Assembly: GCF_900217795.1 (NCBI RefSeq)
Contig: NZ_OBMQ01000009.1
Location: forward strand, 1 to 64,000
DNA from: Ureibacillus xyleni
GTDB lineage: Bacteria > Bacillota > Bacilli > Bacillales_A > Planococcaceae
Direction of reading: 5' to 3'
DNA: 64,000 nt
Below the pieces are notes generated by a model. It had not been told where the DNA came from and did not search any database. It was given only the letters and a program-made list of their open reading frames with translations. The position numbers and the translations under genes are program-made. Below are positions 34,210 through 44,687 of the stretch, piece by piece; position 1 is the stretch's first letter; each line of letters starts with the position of its first letter.

Positions 34210-34236
34210 TTGTTAAGGGGTGTTCCTTAGTACAAT
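34210..34236 (+). promoter_or_regulatory. Promoter of the efflux operon
   Basis: A -10 TACAAT (34231-34236) and a poor -35 TTGTTA (34210-34215) with a short 15 bp spacer, immediately downstream of the box array. A weak, activator-dependent promoter is the natural reading. Confidence 0.5.
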
Positions 34237-34277
34237 AAATGTGTAAAGAACAGTATTTACCAATTGGAGGAAAGCAA

Positions 34278-35132
34278 ATGAATAAGAAAATAAAGATTAC
34301 AAGTTTCGTTGTTGGTGGGGTTCTAGTAGTATCCTTAATTTCAGGTGCATTTTTAACTAATAAGGGTTCTGCTTCATTTGAAGAGGAAAAGGTTCAGACA
34401 GAAGACATAACGACATACTATAGCTTTTCTGGCACAGTTGATGCTAAAAGTAGACAAAACATCGTTAGTCAAAAGGAAATGCATGTTGAGGAAGTACTCG
34501 TAAAAGCAGGCGACCAGGTAAAAACGGGAGATGTGTTAGTCATTAGTTCTGAAGGAGAAGAAATTAAATCAGAAATTGATGGAGAGGTTGCTGGCGTTTA
34601 CACAAAAAATAATAGCCATGCAATGAAGGGTACAAGATTAGTTGATATTGTGGATTATAGCAATTTACATGTGAAGGTAAAAGTGGATGAATATGACTTA
34701 AAATATGTTGAAGTTGACCAAGAAGTGGATGTGACAATCAATGCGCTTGAAAAGGATATTAAAGGGAAAATATATGCAATTTCCAAAGAAGCCATTAATG
34801 AAAATGGAATCTCGTATTTCACAGCAATGATCGATTTTGACAAAGATGAAAGTATCCGCGTTGGAATGAGTGCAGAAACAAAAGTGTTAAAAGATTCTGC
34901 AACAGGAATTAAAACGATCTCAATGAAAGCTATTCAATTTGATAGTAAAAATGAAACTTACGTCATGTTATCCGAAGACGGAAAACCAATCAAACAATAT
35001 GTAGAAACAGGCATTAACGATGGTACAACAATCGAAATTAAAAGCGGACTAAATGCTGATGATGTCGTGATGATTCCAAAACCTGATCAACAAAATAGTG
35101 CTGCTGCAATGCATGGAGGAGGAACTCAATAG
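34278..35132 (+). CDS. Efflux adaptor protein (HlyD/MacA-like, YknX type)
   Basis: 284 residues. An N-terminal membrane helix (ITSFVVGGVLVVSLISGAFL) is followed by a short barrel-sandwich hybrid (VEEVLVKAGDQVKTGDVLVI) and beta-barrel domains. It joins an ABC permease to export a substrate across the Gram-positive envelope. There is no long coiled coil, so it is a compact version. The ATG at 34278 has GGAGG 7 bp upstream; earlier codons are not supported. It is the first gene of a three-gene operon, and its stop overlaps the next start. Confidence 0.85.
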   Translation: MNKKIKITSFVVGGVLVVSLISGAFLTNKGSASFEEEKVQTEDITTYYSFSGTVDAKSRQNIVSQKEMHVEEVLVKAGDQVKTGDVLVISSEGEEIKSEIDGEVAGVYTKNNSHAMKGTRLVDIVDYSNLHVKVKVDEYDLKYVEVDQEVDVTINALEKDIKGKIYAISKEAINENGISYFTAMIDFDKDESIRVGMSAETKVLKDSATGIKTISMKAIQFDSKNETYVMLSEDGKPIKQYVETGINDGTTIEIKSGLNADDVVMIPKPDQQNSAAAMHGGGTQ

Positions 35133-35821
35133 TGCAAGACAATATTCTTTCTATGAGCAGTATTACAAAGGCTTATCGTATGGGAAATGAAGAACAAATC
35201 GTTTTAAAACAAATTGATTTACAAGTGAGAAAAGGAGACTTCCTTGCTGTGCTAGGTCCGTCTGGTTCTGGAAAGTCAACTTTAATGAACATCATTGGCT
35301 GCCTTGATTCCCCTTCAAGCGGAAACTATATGTTATCGAACCAACAGATTAATGAGTTAAACGAAAAGGAATTGGCAGCCATCCGAAACAAGGAAATTGG
35401 CTTTGTCTTTCAACAGTTTCAATTGCTGCCAAGACTAAGTGCGTTACAAAACGTAGAACTCCCTCTCGTTTACGCTGGTATAAATGAAAAGGAACGAAAG
35501 CAAAAAGCTACGGAGATGTTAAGTAGAGTAGGACTTGAAGACAAAATTCAAAATCGTCCGAATCAGCTTTCAGGCGGTCAACAACAAAGGGTGGCAATAG
35601 CGCGGGCAATGGTTACGGAGCCTACGATATTACTTGCGGATGAACCAACCGGAGCATTGGATCAAAAGACGGGGCAACAAATCATGGAACTTTTCCAGCA
35701 AATTAATCGTGAGGGGAAAACCATTGTCATGATCACACATGATAGGGAAATTGCAAAAACTGCAAATCGAATCGTTCATATTTTAGACGGCCAACTAAGG
35801 GAGGAGGCAGCATATGTTTAA
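35132..35821 (+). CDS. ABC transporter ATPase (MacB/LolD type, YknY-like)
   Basis: 229 residues. Walker A GPSGSGKST (about 45), Q-loop VFQQFQLLP, signature LSGGQQQRVAIARA, Walker B ILLADEPTGALD, switch His in MITHD. It powers the permease encoded next. Start GTG 35132 overlaps the preceding TAG by one base and is supported by GGAGGAGG upstream; it shares 8 bp with the next gene. Confidence 0.9.
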   Translation: MQDNILSMSSITKAYRMGNEEQIVLKQIDLQVRKGDFLAVLGPSGSGKSTLMNIIGCLDSPSSGNYMLSNQQINELNEKELAAIRNKEIGFVFQQFQLLPRLSALQNVELPLVYAGINEKERKQKATEMLSRVGLEDKIQNRPNQLSGGQQQRVAIARAMVTEPTILLADEPTGALDQKTGQQIMELFQQINREGKTIVMITHDREIAKTANRIVHILDGQLREEAAYV

Positions 35822-36986
35822 AGAAAACCTCAAAATGTCCTGGATGAATGTGATGAACAATAAAATGCGCTCTGCCCTCACAATACTAGGAATTGTCATC
35901 GGCGTTAGCTCAATCATTGCCTTAATTACAATTGGTAAAAGTTCAATGAATGAAATGACCAGTGAATTCGAACTTTTCGGTGCAGATAAAATATCGATTC
36001 AAGTTTTAGGTACACCCCTTAAGCAAGGACTAGTTGAAAGTGATATTGAAAAACTACAAGAAATTGAGAATGTCGCAGGTGTATCACCAACCTTATCTGG
36101 AAATACAACAGTTGTTGCTTCTGGTGCAGAAAAAACGAATGTACTAGTTCAAGGGAAAAATGATGTTTACTTTTCTAAGTCAAAAGATTTAGTAGAAGCA
36201 GGTAGAGGAATTAATCAATTAGATATTGAGAGTGAAAATAAAGTTAGTTTAATTGGATCGGCAATTGCAAAGGAAATGTTTTTTGGGCAAGACCCGATTG
36301 GTAAGGAAATCATCATAGGTGGTGTTTCGTACCAAATCATCGGAACATTAAAAGAATCAAATGATTTTTCTGGTTCTTCAACGAATGATTCCGTGATAAT
36401 TCCTTATACCACTTCCATGGGTTTACTTGGAACGGGCTATGTTTCTAGTGTAGATGTGTATATGAAAAATGCTACTAACTCAGAGAAAATTACAGAAGAT
36501 ATTGAAGCAGCTTTATCTGAAGCATTTTATGATAAAAAGGAAGCTTTTACAGTAATGAATATGCAAGATATGCTGTCTTCAATTAATAAAATTACAAATA
36601 TGCTGTCCTTTATGCTTGGCGGTATTGGCTCCATTGCTTTATTTGTCGGTGGTATTGGTATTATGAATATGATGCTCGTATCAGTTACAGAAAGAACTGC
36701 TGAGATTGGCCTCCGAAAAGCACTCGGCGCAGAACCTAAACGAATCCAACAGCAGTTTTTACTAGAAGCAGTATTCCTTTCACTGATAGGTGGAATACTT
36801 GGATTCTTTGGTGGCGTCTTAGTCGCATATGTGGTGTGTTTAATAATGGGTACTAGTTTAATCCTTACAGCTTCCACGGTTTTCTTAGCTCTAGGATTTT
36901 CTGCAGTAATTGGAATTGTCTTTGGAATTGCACCAGCAAGAAAGGCATCGAAGCTACATCCAATCGATGCGTTAAGAAGTGTATAG
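35814..36986 (+). CDS. ABC transporter permease (MacB/FtsX type, YknZ-like)
   Basis: 390 residues. An N-terminal membrane helix (ALTILGIVIGVSSIIALITI) is followed by an extracellular MacB-PCD domain (about 45-250) and three C-terminal helices of the FtsX domain (LGGIGSIALFVGGIGIMNMM and RTAEIGLRKALGA). Its start lies 8 bp inside the ATPase gene, with GGAGG upstream. It forms a YknXYZ-like tripartite exporter with the two genes before it. In Bacillus such exporters protect against peptide toxins or antibiotics; the substrate here is not known. Confidence 0.9.
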   Translation: MFKENLKMSWMNVMNNKMRSALTILGIVIGVSSIIALITIGKSSMNEMTSEFELFGADKISIQVLGTPLKQGLVESDIEKLQEIENVAGVSPTLSGNTTVVASGAEKTNVLVQGKNDVYFSKSKDLVEAGRGINQLDIESENKVSLIGSAIAKEMFFGQDPIGKEIIIGGVSYQIIGTLKESNDFSGSSTNDSVIIPYTTSMGLLGTGYVSSVDVYMKNATNSEKITEDIEAALSEAFYDKKEAFTVMNMQDMLSSINKITNMLSFMLGGIGSIALFVGGIGIMNMMLVSVTERTAEIGLRKALGAEPKRIQQQFLLEAVFLSLIGGILGFFGGVLVAYVVCLIMGTSLILTASTVFLALGFSAVIGIVFGIAPARKASKLHPIDALRSV

Positions 36987-37009
36987 TGAGTGATAAAGTT
37001 ACATTCGTT

Positions 37010-37046
37010 AAAAACTACTAGGAGATTTCTGGTAGTTTTTTATTTT
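37010..37046 (+). terminator. Terminator of the efflux operon
   Basis: AAAACTACTAG pairs with CTGGTAGTTTT (37010-37040), followed by T. Beyond it, 37084-37202 holds a short coding-like scrap (FSENNPNFGTEFINAIAQKR) without a start. Confidence 0.65.
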
Positions 37047-37267
37047 ATTTGAGAGTAACAAAATGGAGTGTTTCCATGGTGACTAGCAACAATTTTTAGA
37101 AGTAAATAAGTTAGATGACGTCGTTTTTTCAGAAAATAACCCTAACTTTGGAACGGAATTTATCAATGCTATTGCCCAAAAGCGTTTTTGGACTAGGGTA
37201 TAGCATCGGTCAGAAATGTTCAATGTAAGCTTGGCAAAATTAAGCCGGCTTTTTTTTACACACTTTT

Positions 37268-37321
37268 TGTTGCAATTACAACAAAATGAGTTTAAATTTA
37301 ATATATGTTGTATTTGCAACA
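37268..37321 (+). promoter_or_regulatory. Twin MarR operators and promoter
   Basis: Two near-palindromes, TGTTGCAATTACAACA (37268-37283) and TGTTGTATTTGCAACA (37306-37321), lie 38 bp apart just before the MarR gene. A -35 TTGCAA (37270-37275) and -10 TAAATT (37293-37298), 17 bp spacer, overlap the first one. This is a classic autorepressed MarR promoter layout. Confidence 0.65.
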
Positions 37322-37341
37322 AAATGCGAAGGAGATTCATA

Positions 37342-38321
<980 letters not shown>

Positions 38322-38384
38322 GTGGAAAGTTAAGCAGAATCGAAACAAAACCGAATATAACGATAGAGATTTGAACACATAATA

Positions 38385-38409
38385 GATCATCTTTTGATGG
38401 TCTTTTTTT
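38385..38409 (+). terminator. Terminator of the marR-paiA operon
   Basis: GATCATC (38385-38391) pairs with GATGGTC (38396-38402), followed by seven T. Confidence 0.65.
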
Positions 38410-38417
38410 AATAAAAT

Positions 38418-38460
38418 AGTCTATAGACAAAATCGAAATTAATCGAGATTGTCTATAGTC
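38418..38460 (-). terminator. Hairpin at the end of the AddA-like gene
   Basis: CTATAGACAA (38421-38430) pairs with TTGTCTATAG (38449-38458), with further inner pairing (AATCGAAATT/AATCGAGATT region). It is 10 bp after the stop of the minus-strand gene at 38470. Confidence 0.5.
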
Positions 38461-38469
38461 TGAATTAAT

Positions 38470-41400
38470 TTATTGATTTAGAATTATTCTATTTGTGTCT
38501 TGTATCGATAAATCATCTTGCAAAAAGCGTACCATCTTACCAACTATTGGCATATGAATCCATGCTTCTAGTACAGGCTTATTAGAAGCTTCAGCTAATG
38601 CATGAGCATAAATTTGTAACTGTGGTAAATGTAAATACGCGCGGCTCGTCCATAGATCCTCGCGACCTGGGAACGTCTTATGATCGATAATTATCCAACC
38701 ATCTGGTAATTCGATTAAACAATCGATAAATCCAGAAGCTTTTTGATTGTTGAATTTTAAATGAATTGGAAACTCTTTAAAAACATTAACCTTAGCTTCA
38801 TAGTTATTTTCGATAAAATCATTCAATCGATTTGATGCTTCTATTAACGCTTCGGGAGTCAGTGCATAAACCCCGAAATTTTGTTGAATAGATTGAGCAA
38901 GCTGTTGACGTTTTTCCCTTCCAAAAGTTGGGGAGTCGACGGTTAAAAATGTGTGTACCATAGTACCGAGAATATCCATTTCAGGGCTACCTGTGATTGG
39001 CAATCTTGAACCAATCGATTGAACATGTGGATTTATTTCTTCTGCTTTTAATGTATTTTCATCAAGCTGTTCCGCGAATTGGGTCATGCTTGGTTTAAAA
39101 GTTGCAGGTTGAAATTCAACATTTTCTAGTTTTTCACCAATATAGACCTTTTCATCAAATGACGAATTGTCTTCATTTTGAACTACTGGCAGAGTTAAGC
39201 TACATGTTTTCATAGGGAATGACTTACCATTAATAATGATTTCCCCAGTTTCTTCACCTTCTTTTTTATGGATTAAAGAAATCACTTGATTACTATCTTC
39301 TGATTTTTGCTCATTCAACCATGTCGCTTTTGAAAAATCGCGTGTTGCAAGTACTAAATAGTCACGAGCACGCGTCATCCCGACATAGAGTAAACGTTGG
39401 CTTTCTTCCCGTAATTGCTTCTCGCGCAAAATTAGCTGTGATGTACCCTGAACTGCGGAATCAAATCCAACATCTTTTGATTGGGCACCATATGGCCATG
39501 GCCAGAAGTATAACATTCGGCCCTTTAACGGATCCTCAACATTGAAATCTGTTGTACTAACGGCTAAAATTCGATCGAATACAGCTGGTTTGCCAGTACT
39601 AATAGCAGATTTATTAAGCGAGTATAGAATGACAAATGGCCATTCTAATCCTTTTGCACGATGATACGTTAAAATTTTTACTGCATTTTCATTTGTTGAC
39701 TCGGCAACTCGATTTAATTCCTTATTGTTTTCCACTTCATTTAAGAAGAATAGTAATCCACTTGCTGTTGCAGCATATCCATTTGATTCTGCACCATGTT
39801 CGTATTGCTGAACGAGTGCACGTAAATTATCGATATTTGCTAACCTCTGTTTCCCGTTACCCCAACGTAAAATTTGTTCATCTACATTCGCTGTAACAAG
39901 AGCTAAATCTAAAATTTCAGATGGACTCATTTCAAAAATCTTGTGACGGACATTATCTAGTTGTTCAATTGTTTCGCTATTTTTCACTTGCTCTGCTTTA
40001 TCAGTGTTTAACCAAGCTTCTAACCATTCTCCATTTTGCCATTGATCTGACCCTAAATGGAGAATTTGTGCTAGTGCTAGTGTATCTCGGTTATCGATTA
40101 AATAGCGCAAAGTTGCGATAGCATAAACAACTTCCACTGTTGCCATTAATCCACTACCACCAATTGTTGCAGAAATTCCCAACTTTGATAAGGCACTTGC
40201 AATATCGGCACATTCATCATTTGAACGGCAAAGTATCGCAATATCATTTGGCTTAAGTGTTCGCGTTTCACGAGTTTCCTTATCAATTACAATATAGGAT
40301 TCTTTTTGCTGGATTACTTGCCAAACACCATGGGCAAGGGATGCTGCATCATTCTTCGCATTTTTTGAATCGCTAAAAGTCCATGTTTCCAGTGAAATTT
40401 GTTGAACGTCGATATCATCTCTTTTAGGATTTAACTCAACTAACTCCTTAGTTAGACCTGTTGTATTAAATACGGGTACGAATAATTCATTGACAAACTC
40501 GACTAACGACTTCCGTGAGCGATATGAATCTCCTAAAATTGCTTGTTCGATTCCTTCGATGCTTTTCATAGCAGTTTTCATTAAATCTGGGTCTGTACCA
40601 CGGAATCCGTAAATTGCTTGTTTGACGTCGCCAACCCAAGTAGCACTTTTGGCAATTTCACGTAACTTCATGTTTAGTGCAATTTGCAATGGACTTGAAT
40701 CTTGAAATTCATCGACAAAAACAGCTTCAATACGTTCTTTCAATGCTTGTACATAGTCTTCATTTTCAAGTAACCTTAACGCCAAATATTCCTGGTCTGT
40801 AAAGTCGATTAAACCACGTAAATTCTTCTCATTTTCATATAGCTCCATTGCTTCTGCTGCACAGTAAAATACCGCTTCTATCACCGCTTTTAAATCAGCA
40901 TGTAATTGTGGATGTGTAGGATGAATATGGGCTGCTTGATGAATTGGTAAAACTTCTTCTAAACTTGCCTTTGCTGGTGTTAGTTTTGAAGCTTTTGCCC
41001 ATTGATCCCACGTTAAATATCCATTCCGTTCAATTTGGGCTAGCATCGTTCCAATCGCGCCGATTGCATTTTGTGTTGCCTTCGTCGAGTCACTACCTGG
41101 TAATGTTTTACTTGCATTTTTAAGTGCTAAAACAAGTTTTCTTGTAAGCTCATCACCGTTTTCAGCTGGCGTTGGTAGCCATTGTTGCATTGTTTCCCAT
41201 GAAAAGTTGGCACAATTCTTTACATCTGAAGCAGATAGGCCATTTTCACGAGCAAGCTTTAATACGTCTAGTACATATTTATTCCAAGGTGTGTCTCCAC
41301 CAATGAGTTGAAGACGTTGTAATGACTCAAAATGTTGTAGTTCATATTTTGTAATCGCTTTGTATGCAATGGAATTAAAGAGTGACAGTGATTCGTTTTC

Positions 41401-41709
41401 TTCCAATAAATTTTGTACAGGTGATAAGCCAATTTCTAAAGCAAATTCTTTAATCAGGCGCCCAAATACACTATTCATCGTCCCGACATAGCCATCTAGT
41501 ATTCGTGCAGCTTCGTCTGTTTTTCCGGCTTTTAATAATTCAAGACGGATACGTTCAATCAATTCTTCTGCAGCCTTTTTTGTAAATGTTGTTGCAACAA
41601 TCTTTTCAGGTGCTATGTCGTGATGAATCACATCGATGATTTCTTTAGATAATCGTGTTGTTTTACCAGCTCCAGCACCGGCACTAATAATTTTTAAAGA
41701 ACCTGTCAT
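38470..41709 (-). CDS. AddA-like UvrD-family helicase with C-terminal nuclease
   Basis: 1079 residues, shorter than housekeeping AddA (about 1230). Superfamily 1 helicase motifs: Walker A SAGAGAGKTTRL at residue 9, motif Ia ATTFTKKAAEELIERI, Walker B AVFVDEFQDSS, motif III WVGDVKQAIYGFRG, motif V YHRAKGLEWPFVILYS, motif VI LLYVGMTRARDYLVLA. The C-terminal RecB-type PD-(D/E)XK nuclease has GTMVHTFL, WIIIDHKTFPG and QLQIYAHAL. All key residues are intact. It should unwind and trim DNA ends with its partner at 41706, whose stop overlaps its ATG by 4 bp. The N-terminus begins almost directly with Walker A, unlike standard AddA. It is either a divergent AddA or the motor of a separate, defence-type helicase-nuclease. 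Confidence 0.85.
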   Translation of the reverse strand: MTGSLKIISAGAGAGKTTRLSKEIIDVIHHDIAPEKIVATTFTKKAAEELIERIRLELLKAGKTDEAARILDGYVGTMNSVFGRLIKEFALEIGLSPVQNLLEENESLSLFNSIAYKAITKYELQHFESLQRLQLIGGDTPWNKYVLDVLKLARENGLSASDVKNCANFSWETMQQWLPTPAENGDELTRKLVLALKNASKTLPGSDSTKATQNAIGAIGTMLAQIERNGYLTWDQWAKASKLTPAKASLEEVLPIHQAAHIHPTHPQLHADLKAVIEAVFYCAAEAMELYENEKNLRGLIDFTDQEYLALRLLENEDYVQALKERIEAVFVDEFQDSSPLQIALNMKLREIAKSATWVGDVKQAIYGFRGTDPDLMKTAMKSIEGIEQAILGDSYRSRKSLVEFVNELFVPVFNTTGLTKELVELNPKRDDIDVQQISLETWTFSDSKNAKNDAASLAHGVWQVIQQKESYIVIDKETRETRTLKPNDIAILCRSNDECADIASALSKLGISATIGGSGLMATVEVVYAIATLRYLIDNRDTLALAQILHLGSDQWQNGEWLEAWLNTDKAEQVKNSETIEQLDNVRHKIFEMSPSEILDLALVTANVDEQILRWGNGKQRLANIDNLRALVQQYEHGAESNGYAATASGLLFFLNEVENNKELNRVAESTNENAVKILTYHRAKGLEWPFVILYSLNKSAISTGKPAVFDRILAVSTTDFNVEDPLKGRMLYFWPWPYGAQSKDVGFDSAVQGTSQLILREKQLREESQRLLYVGMTRARDYLVLATRDFSKATWLNEQKSEDSNQVISLIHKKEGEETGEIIINGKSFPMKTCSLTLPVVQNEDNSSFDEKVYIGEKLENVEFQPATFKPSMTQFAEQLDENTLKAEEINPHVQSIGSRLPITGSPEMDILGTMVHTFLTVDSPTFGREKRQQLAQSIQQNFGVYALTPEALIEASNRLNDFIENNYEAKVNVFKEFPIHLKFNNQKASGFIDCLIELPDGWIIIDHKTFPGREDLWTSRAYLHLPQLQIYAHALAEASNKPVLEAWIHMPIVGKMVRFLQDDLSIQDTNRIILNQ

Positions 41710-44411
41710 TTCTGTAGCCTCCTAACTCCACATAAATCTTGATATTCACAGAATCTACAAACTGGTTTGAAAATTGGTTCCTCGACACCATCTTCTTCAA
41801 CTCCAGGTGCTATGGCCAAACCATTTGTTAACGCATTACTTATTTTCGTAAGTTCGTGTTGAACCGTTTGCAACGTCTCATTCATCGATATGCTTTCAAC
41901 GTGGTATTGCTCTGGAATTTCATTGTCTGGCACTGAGAAAAATTCACCCGATTGCAACATGAAGTATGCTACTGGAATGAAGTCCTCTTCTGTCGTTGAT
42001 AACAGCCAATGATATAAAGCAAGTTGGATAGAGCCTTCTTGTAGTTTCGTTTTATAGTTAGCAGGACGCCTCGACCATTTTGCATCAAATAGTACTGTTC
42101 GACCACTTGCTGTTTGGCCAACCAAATCAAGTCTTCCTTCAAAGTGAACCCCCTCTTGCCATTGTTTATTGTAAATCCCTTCTGTTTCGGTAATGGTTAC
42201 ACCCGAATTTTCTAGGAATGCCGCGAATTGCTGCATCGACTTTTGCAAATCCCGGCGCACTTTACGATGAAGGGATTGATTTTCAGGGAGAAGTAACATA
42301 GCAGCCATTTTTGGCACTAAACGATCGAATATTTCTCCTGTCATTTGTTGGATATCTATACTAGCTGTGAATGCATCTTCATTAATTAATTGTTCTAATA
42401 TTGCATGTCCAAGGTTTCCTAACATAGTTGACTCATTTGGAAGAGATAGAGCGTTACTTGAACGGATGTTGGCACTATATTTTAATGTCCATTGAAGTGA
42501 GCAACTAAGGACACTCTCAAAACTTGTGGCAGATTCTTTTTCTCTTAATGCAACTTTTTGTTGTGGAATTTGCCATTGACGAATAGGGCCTGGGATTGCT
42601 TTGTTTGTTAATGGGAATCGTTTAAATGTACTATCTGAAATTGTTACACTTTCACGCATACGAAGCATTGCGGCATCAATAGTAAGTTGTTGTTCCTCAG
42701 CTTGCATCTTTGATAAAGCAAATCGAATCTCATCTAAAAGGGGATGAGCTTTTACATCTGTTCCACGAATTTTCGAAGGTACAAAGAGAATGACTTTATC
42801 TTTAGCAAACTGTAGTGCGTGATGCCACGATAAACTTTCTCGACGACGCTCTTTTTCAGGTGTTGGGAGATTAATATTGTGCGATTGTAAAAAGTGACGC
42901 TCTGCATCCGACCATTTAGAAAAGTTGGTTGTCGAATTTTGAACAAAGTCCCACCAAACGATATTATTTGCTTGTCCCCACATAGCACCTGGTTGTTGAA
43001 TTGTAATCCAATTTGTTGTTTCAGAATAATAAGCATTGAGTTTGGTACCATCACCTAGTATTGAATCTAGTATATTTGCTAACTGCAGCTGACTAATTCG
43101 TTTGACATTTAACGCACGAAGACTGTTAATCAATTCATTTGCAGAACTAAAACATTGGGCAAAAATTGAATTTGGTTCAAAACTATTTCTTGTAAATGCC
43201 CAGTGACTTACTTTACGGCAAATCCTTTCAATAATATGGCATGGTATTCCTTCAACTGTGTCGTAATAATCATGATTAATCCATAAATCAATATTTTCTT
43301 GTAACTCTGTTTTCCGTTTATTTAACTGTCTTGTGTCGAGTCCTTTTTCAATCCACTGTTCCTCAAGTTCTGTTACAGCATTTTCAAGAGCCTCATTCCA
43401 TTTATCTCCACCAATACCTGGCTCTTCAGACAATGCTTTTGCTAGTTTATAACAAAGCTTTTTAGGTAGGGGGGATGCAGGTAGTGTGAGTAACTCCATC
43501 ATACGGTCTACACGAACCGGCTTCCAATAGGTTTCAATTGTAAGCGGCAGCACTTGTAGTACTGAACGCCATTTCGAGTATTCACTAACCTCACTCGATG
43601 GTAAGCCACGGCGATGGAATAATTCAGTTAATAAAAGGTTGTTTGCGTTATTGATCAAAACAGTATTTTGATCACCATGTTGCTGCAGCCAACTAATTAA
43701 ATAGTCTGCACCATCCCATTCTTGTTCAGATCGTACAATAATGAAAGAACCATCCTTCATTACTTTTAAATCACTAACTTCCTTACTTGGGTCATATAAG
43801 GCTGTTTTAATTTTTTCTAAGTCGGTGAGGGGCTCTTTAGGAAACTCTGGTAGTTGGTACGTCATTTTCTCAAATGGTATACCGTTTAACTTTAGGAGTT
43901 CGACTAACTCAATGGCCCAGTTATCCCAAAGTGATTCGTCCTGATCAACGAGAGTAATTTTATTGATTGAGAGTGGTAAAGTTTGTTGATTTAGCAATTC
44001 GAATAATCCTCGTACACGATCTGCAAAACCTTTGCTATGGTCAACGCTTGCTAATTCAATTTCTGCAATTGCTTCAATCCATTTCCCGCCACCTTCACAA
44101 ATAGTTGGATTCCAGCCTGCAAGAACAAGTTCATCTCTTCTATTTTTTAGTTCCCGCGCAGTATTCCATGAATCAGTTTTAAATGATTTGGAATATGGTT
44201 TTTGCCCATCATCAAGTTGTGTAATGGTAGCCTGCCACTCTGCAATCCGGGTACTATCCGCAACAGCTGGGAAATTTTGTCCTAGCTGTATTTCTAAAAT
44301 ATTGATAAGTCCATGAAAGCCGGTAATTATTTTCCCTACGCTTGCAGATTGTCCATTCAGCTCATCTGGGTACTTTTTTGAGTCTAGCCAATATCCCAAA
44401 ATAATCTCCAT
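41706..44411 (-). CDS. AddB-like PD-(D/E)XK nuclease with iron-sulfur cysteines
   Basis: 901 residues, shorter than AddB (about 1160). The N-terminal 600 residues resemble an inactivated helicase scaffold without Walker A. The C-terminal nuclease has LGNLGHAILEQL, FEGRLDLVG, TVLFDAKWSRRP (Asp-x-Lys) and IQLALYHWLL. Four cysteines that would hold an Fe-S cluster are placed as in AddB: one in VLSCSLQWTL and three in VCRFCEYQDLCG at the end. It is the first gene of the pair, with GGGGGG 7 bp before the ATG, and is translationally coupled to the AddA-like gene. The pair forms a dual-nuclease machine for DNA ends; whether it replaces or adds to the cell's AddAB cannot be told here. Confidence 0.8.
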   Translation of the reverse strand: MEIILGYWLDSKKYPDELNGQSASVGKIITGFHGLINILEIQLGQNFPAVADSTRIAEWQATITQLDDGQKPYSKSFKTDSWNTARELKNRRDELVLAGWNPTICEGGGKWIEAIAEIELASVDHSKGFADRVRGLFELLNQQTLPLSINKITLVDQDESLWDNWAIELVELLKLNGIPFEKMTYQLPEFPKEPLTDLEKIKTALYDPSKEVSDLKVMKDGSFIIVRSEQEWDGADYLISWLQQHGDQNTVLINNANNLLLTELFHRRGLPSSEVSEYSKWRSVLQVLPLTIETYWKPVRVDRMMELLTLPASPLPKKLCYKLAKALSEEPGIGGDKWNEALENAVTELEEQWIEKGLDTRQLNKRKTELQENIDLWINHDYYDTVEGIPCHIIERICRKVSHWAFTRNSFEPNSIFAQCFSSANELINSLRALNVKRISQLQLANILDSILGDGTKLNAYYSETTNWITIQQPGAMWGQANNIVWWDFVQNSTTNFSKWSDAERHFLQSHNINLPTPEKERRRESLSWHHALQFAKDKVILFVPSKIRGTDVKAHPLLDEIRFALSKMQAEEQQLTIDAAMLRMRESVTISDSTFKRFPLTNKAIPGPIRQWQIPQQKVALREKESATSFESVLSCSLQWTLKYSANIRSSNALSLPNESTMLGNLGHAILEQLINEDAFTASIDIQQMTGEIFDRLVPKMAAMLLLPENQSLHRKVRRDLQKSMQQFAAFLENSGVTITETEGIYNKQWQEGVHFEGRLDLVGQTASGRTVLFDAKWSRRPANYKTKLQEGSIQLALYHWLLSTTEEDFIPVAYFMLQSGEFFSVPDNEIPEQYHVESISMNETLQTVQHELTKISNALTNGLAIAPGVEEDGVEEPIFKPVCRFCEYQDLCGVRRLQK

Positions 44412-44687
44412 TTAAATCCCCCCAATTTTAATGTTTGTCTGTATATAATTATCTCACATAACCTAAAATTTCCCAACTCCTTCTATGTAAAGGTTTAATG
44501 TGAAAATTGACATAAAAAATGACTCGCTTTGGTATTCATCTACTTTTATAAAGATATTTATATATCAAACATCAATTGCTTGATATAATGATAGAGCTAC
44601 TATTTTCCTATAAAAATCCAGTGAAAGATACCCACTTTTGTCTTTCATAAAAGATATTAAAAACAAAACTTATACTAGGAGTTTACG
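44412..44687. promoter_or_regulatory. Divergent control region of the AddAB-like locus
   Basis: This 276 bp AT-rich segment separates the two leftward nuclease genes from the rightward 685 aa gene and must contain both promoters. TTGCTTGATATAATGATAG (44576-44594) offers a good rightward -10 (TATAAT). No operator pattern stands out. Confidence 0.4.

Noticed and set aside
37084..37202. Coding-like scrap after the efflux operon
   Set aside because: It reads well for about 35 codons, but there is no start, an early stop lies upstream, and no family is recognisable; noted only as possible debris.
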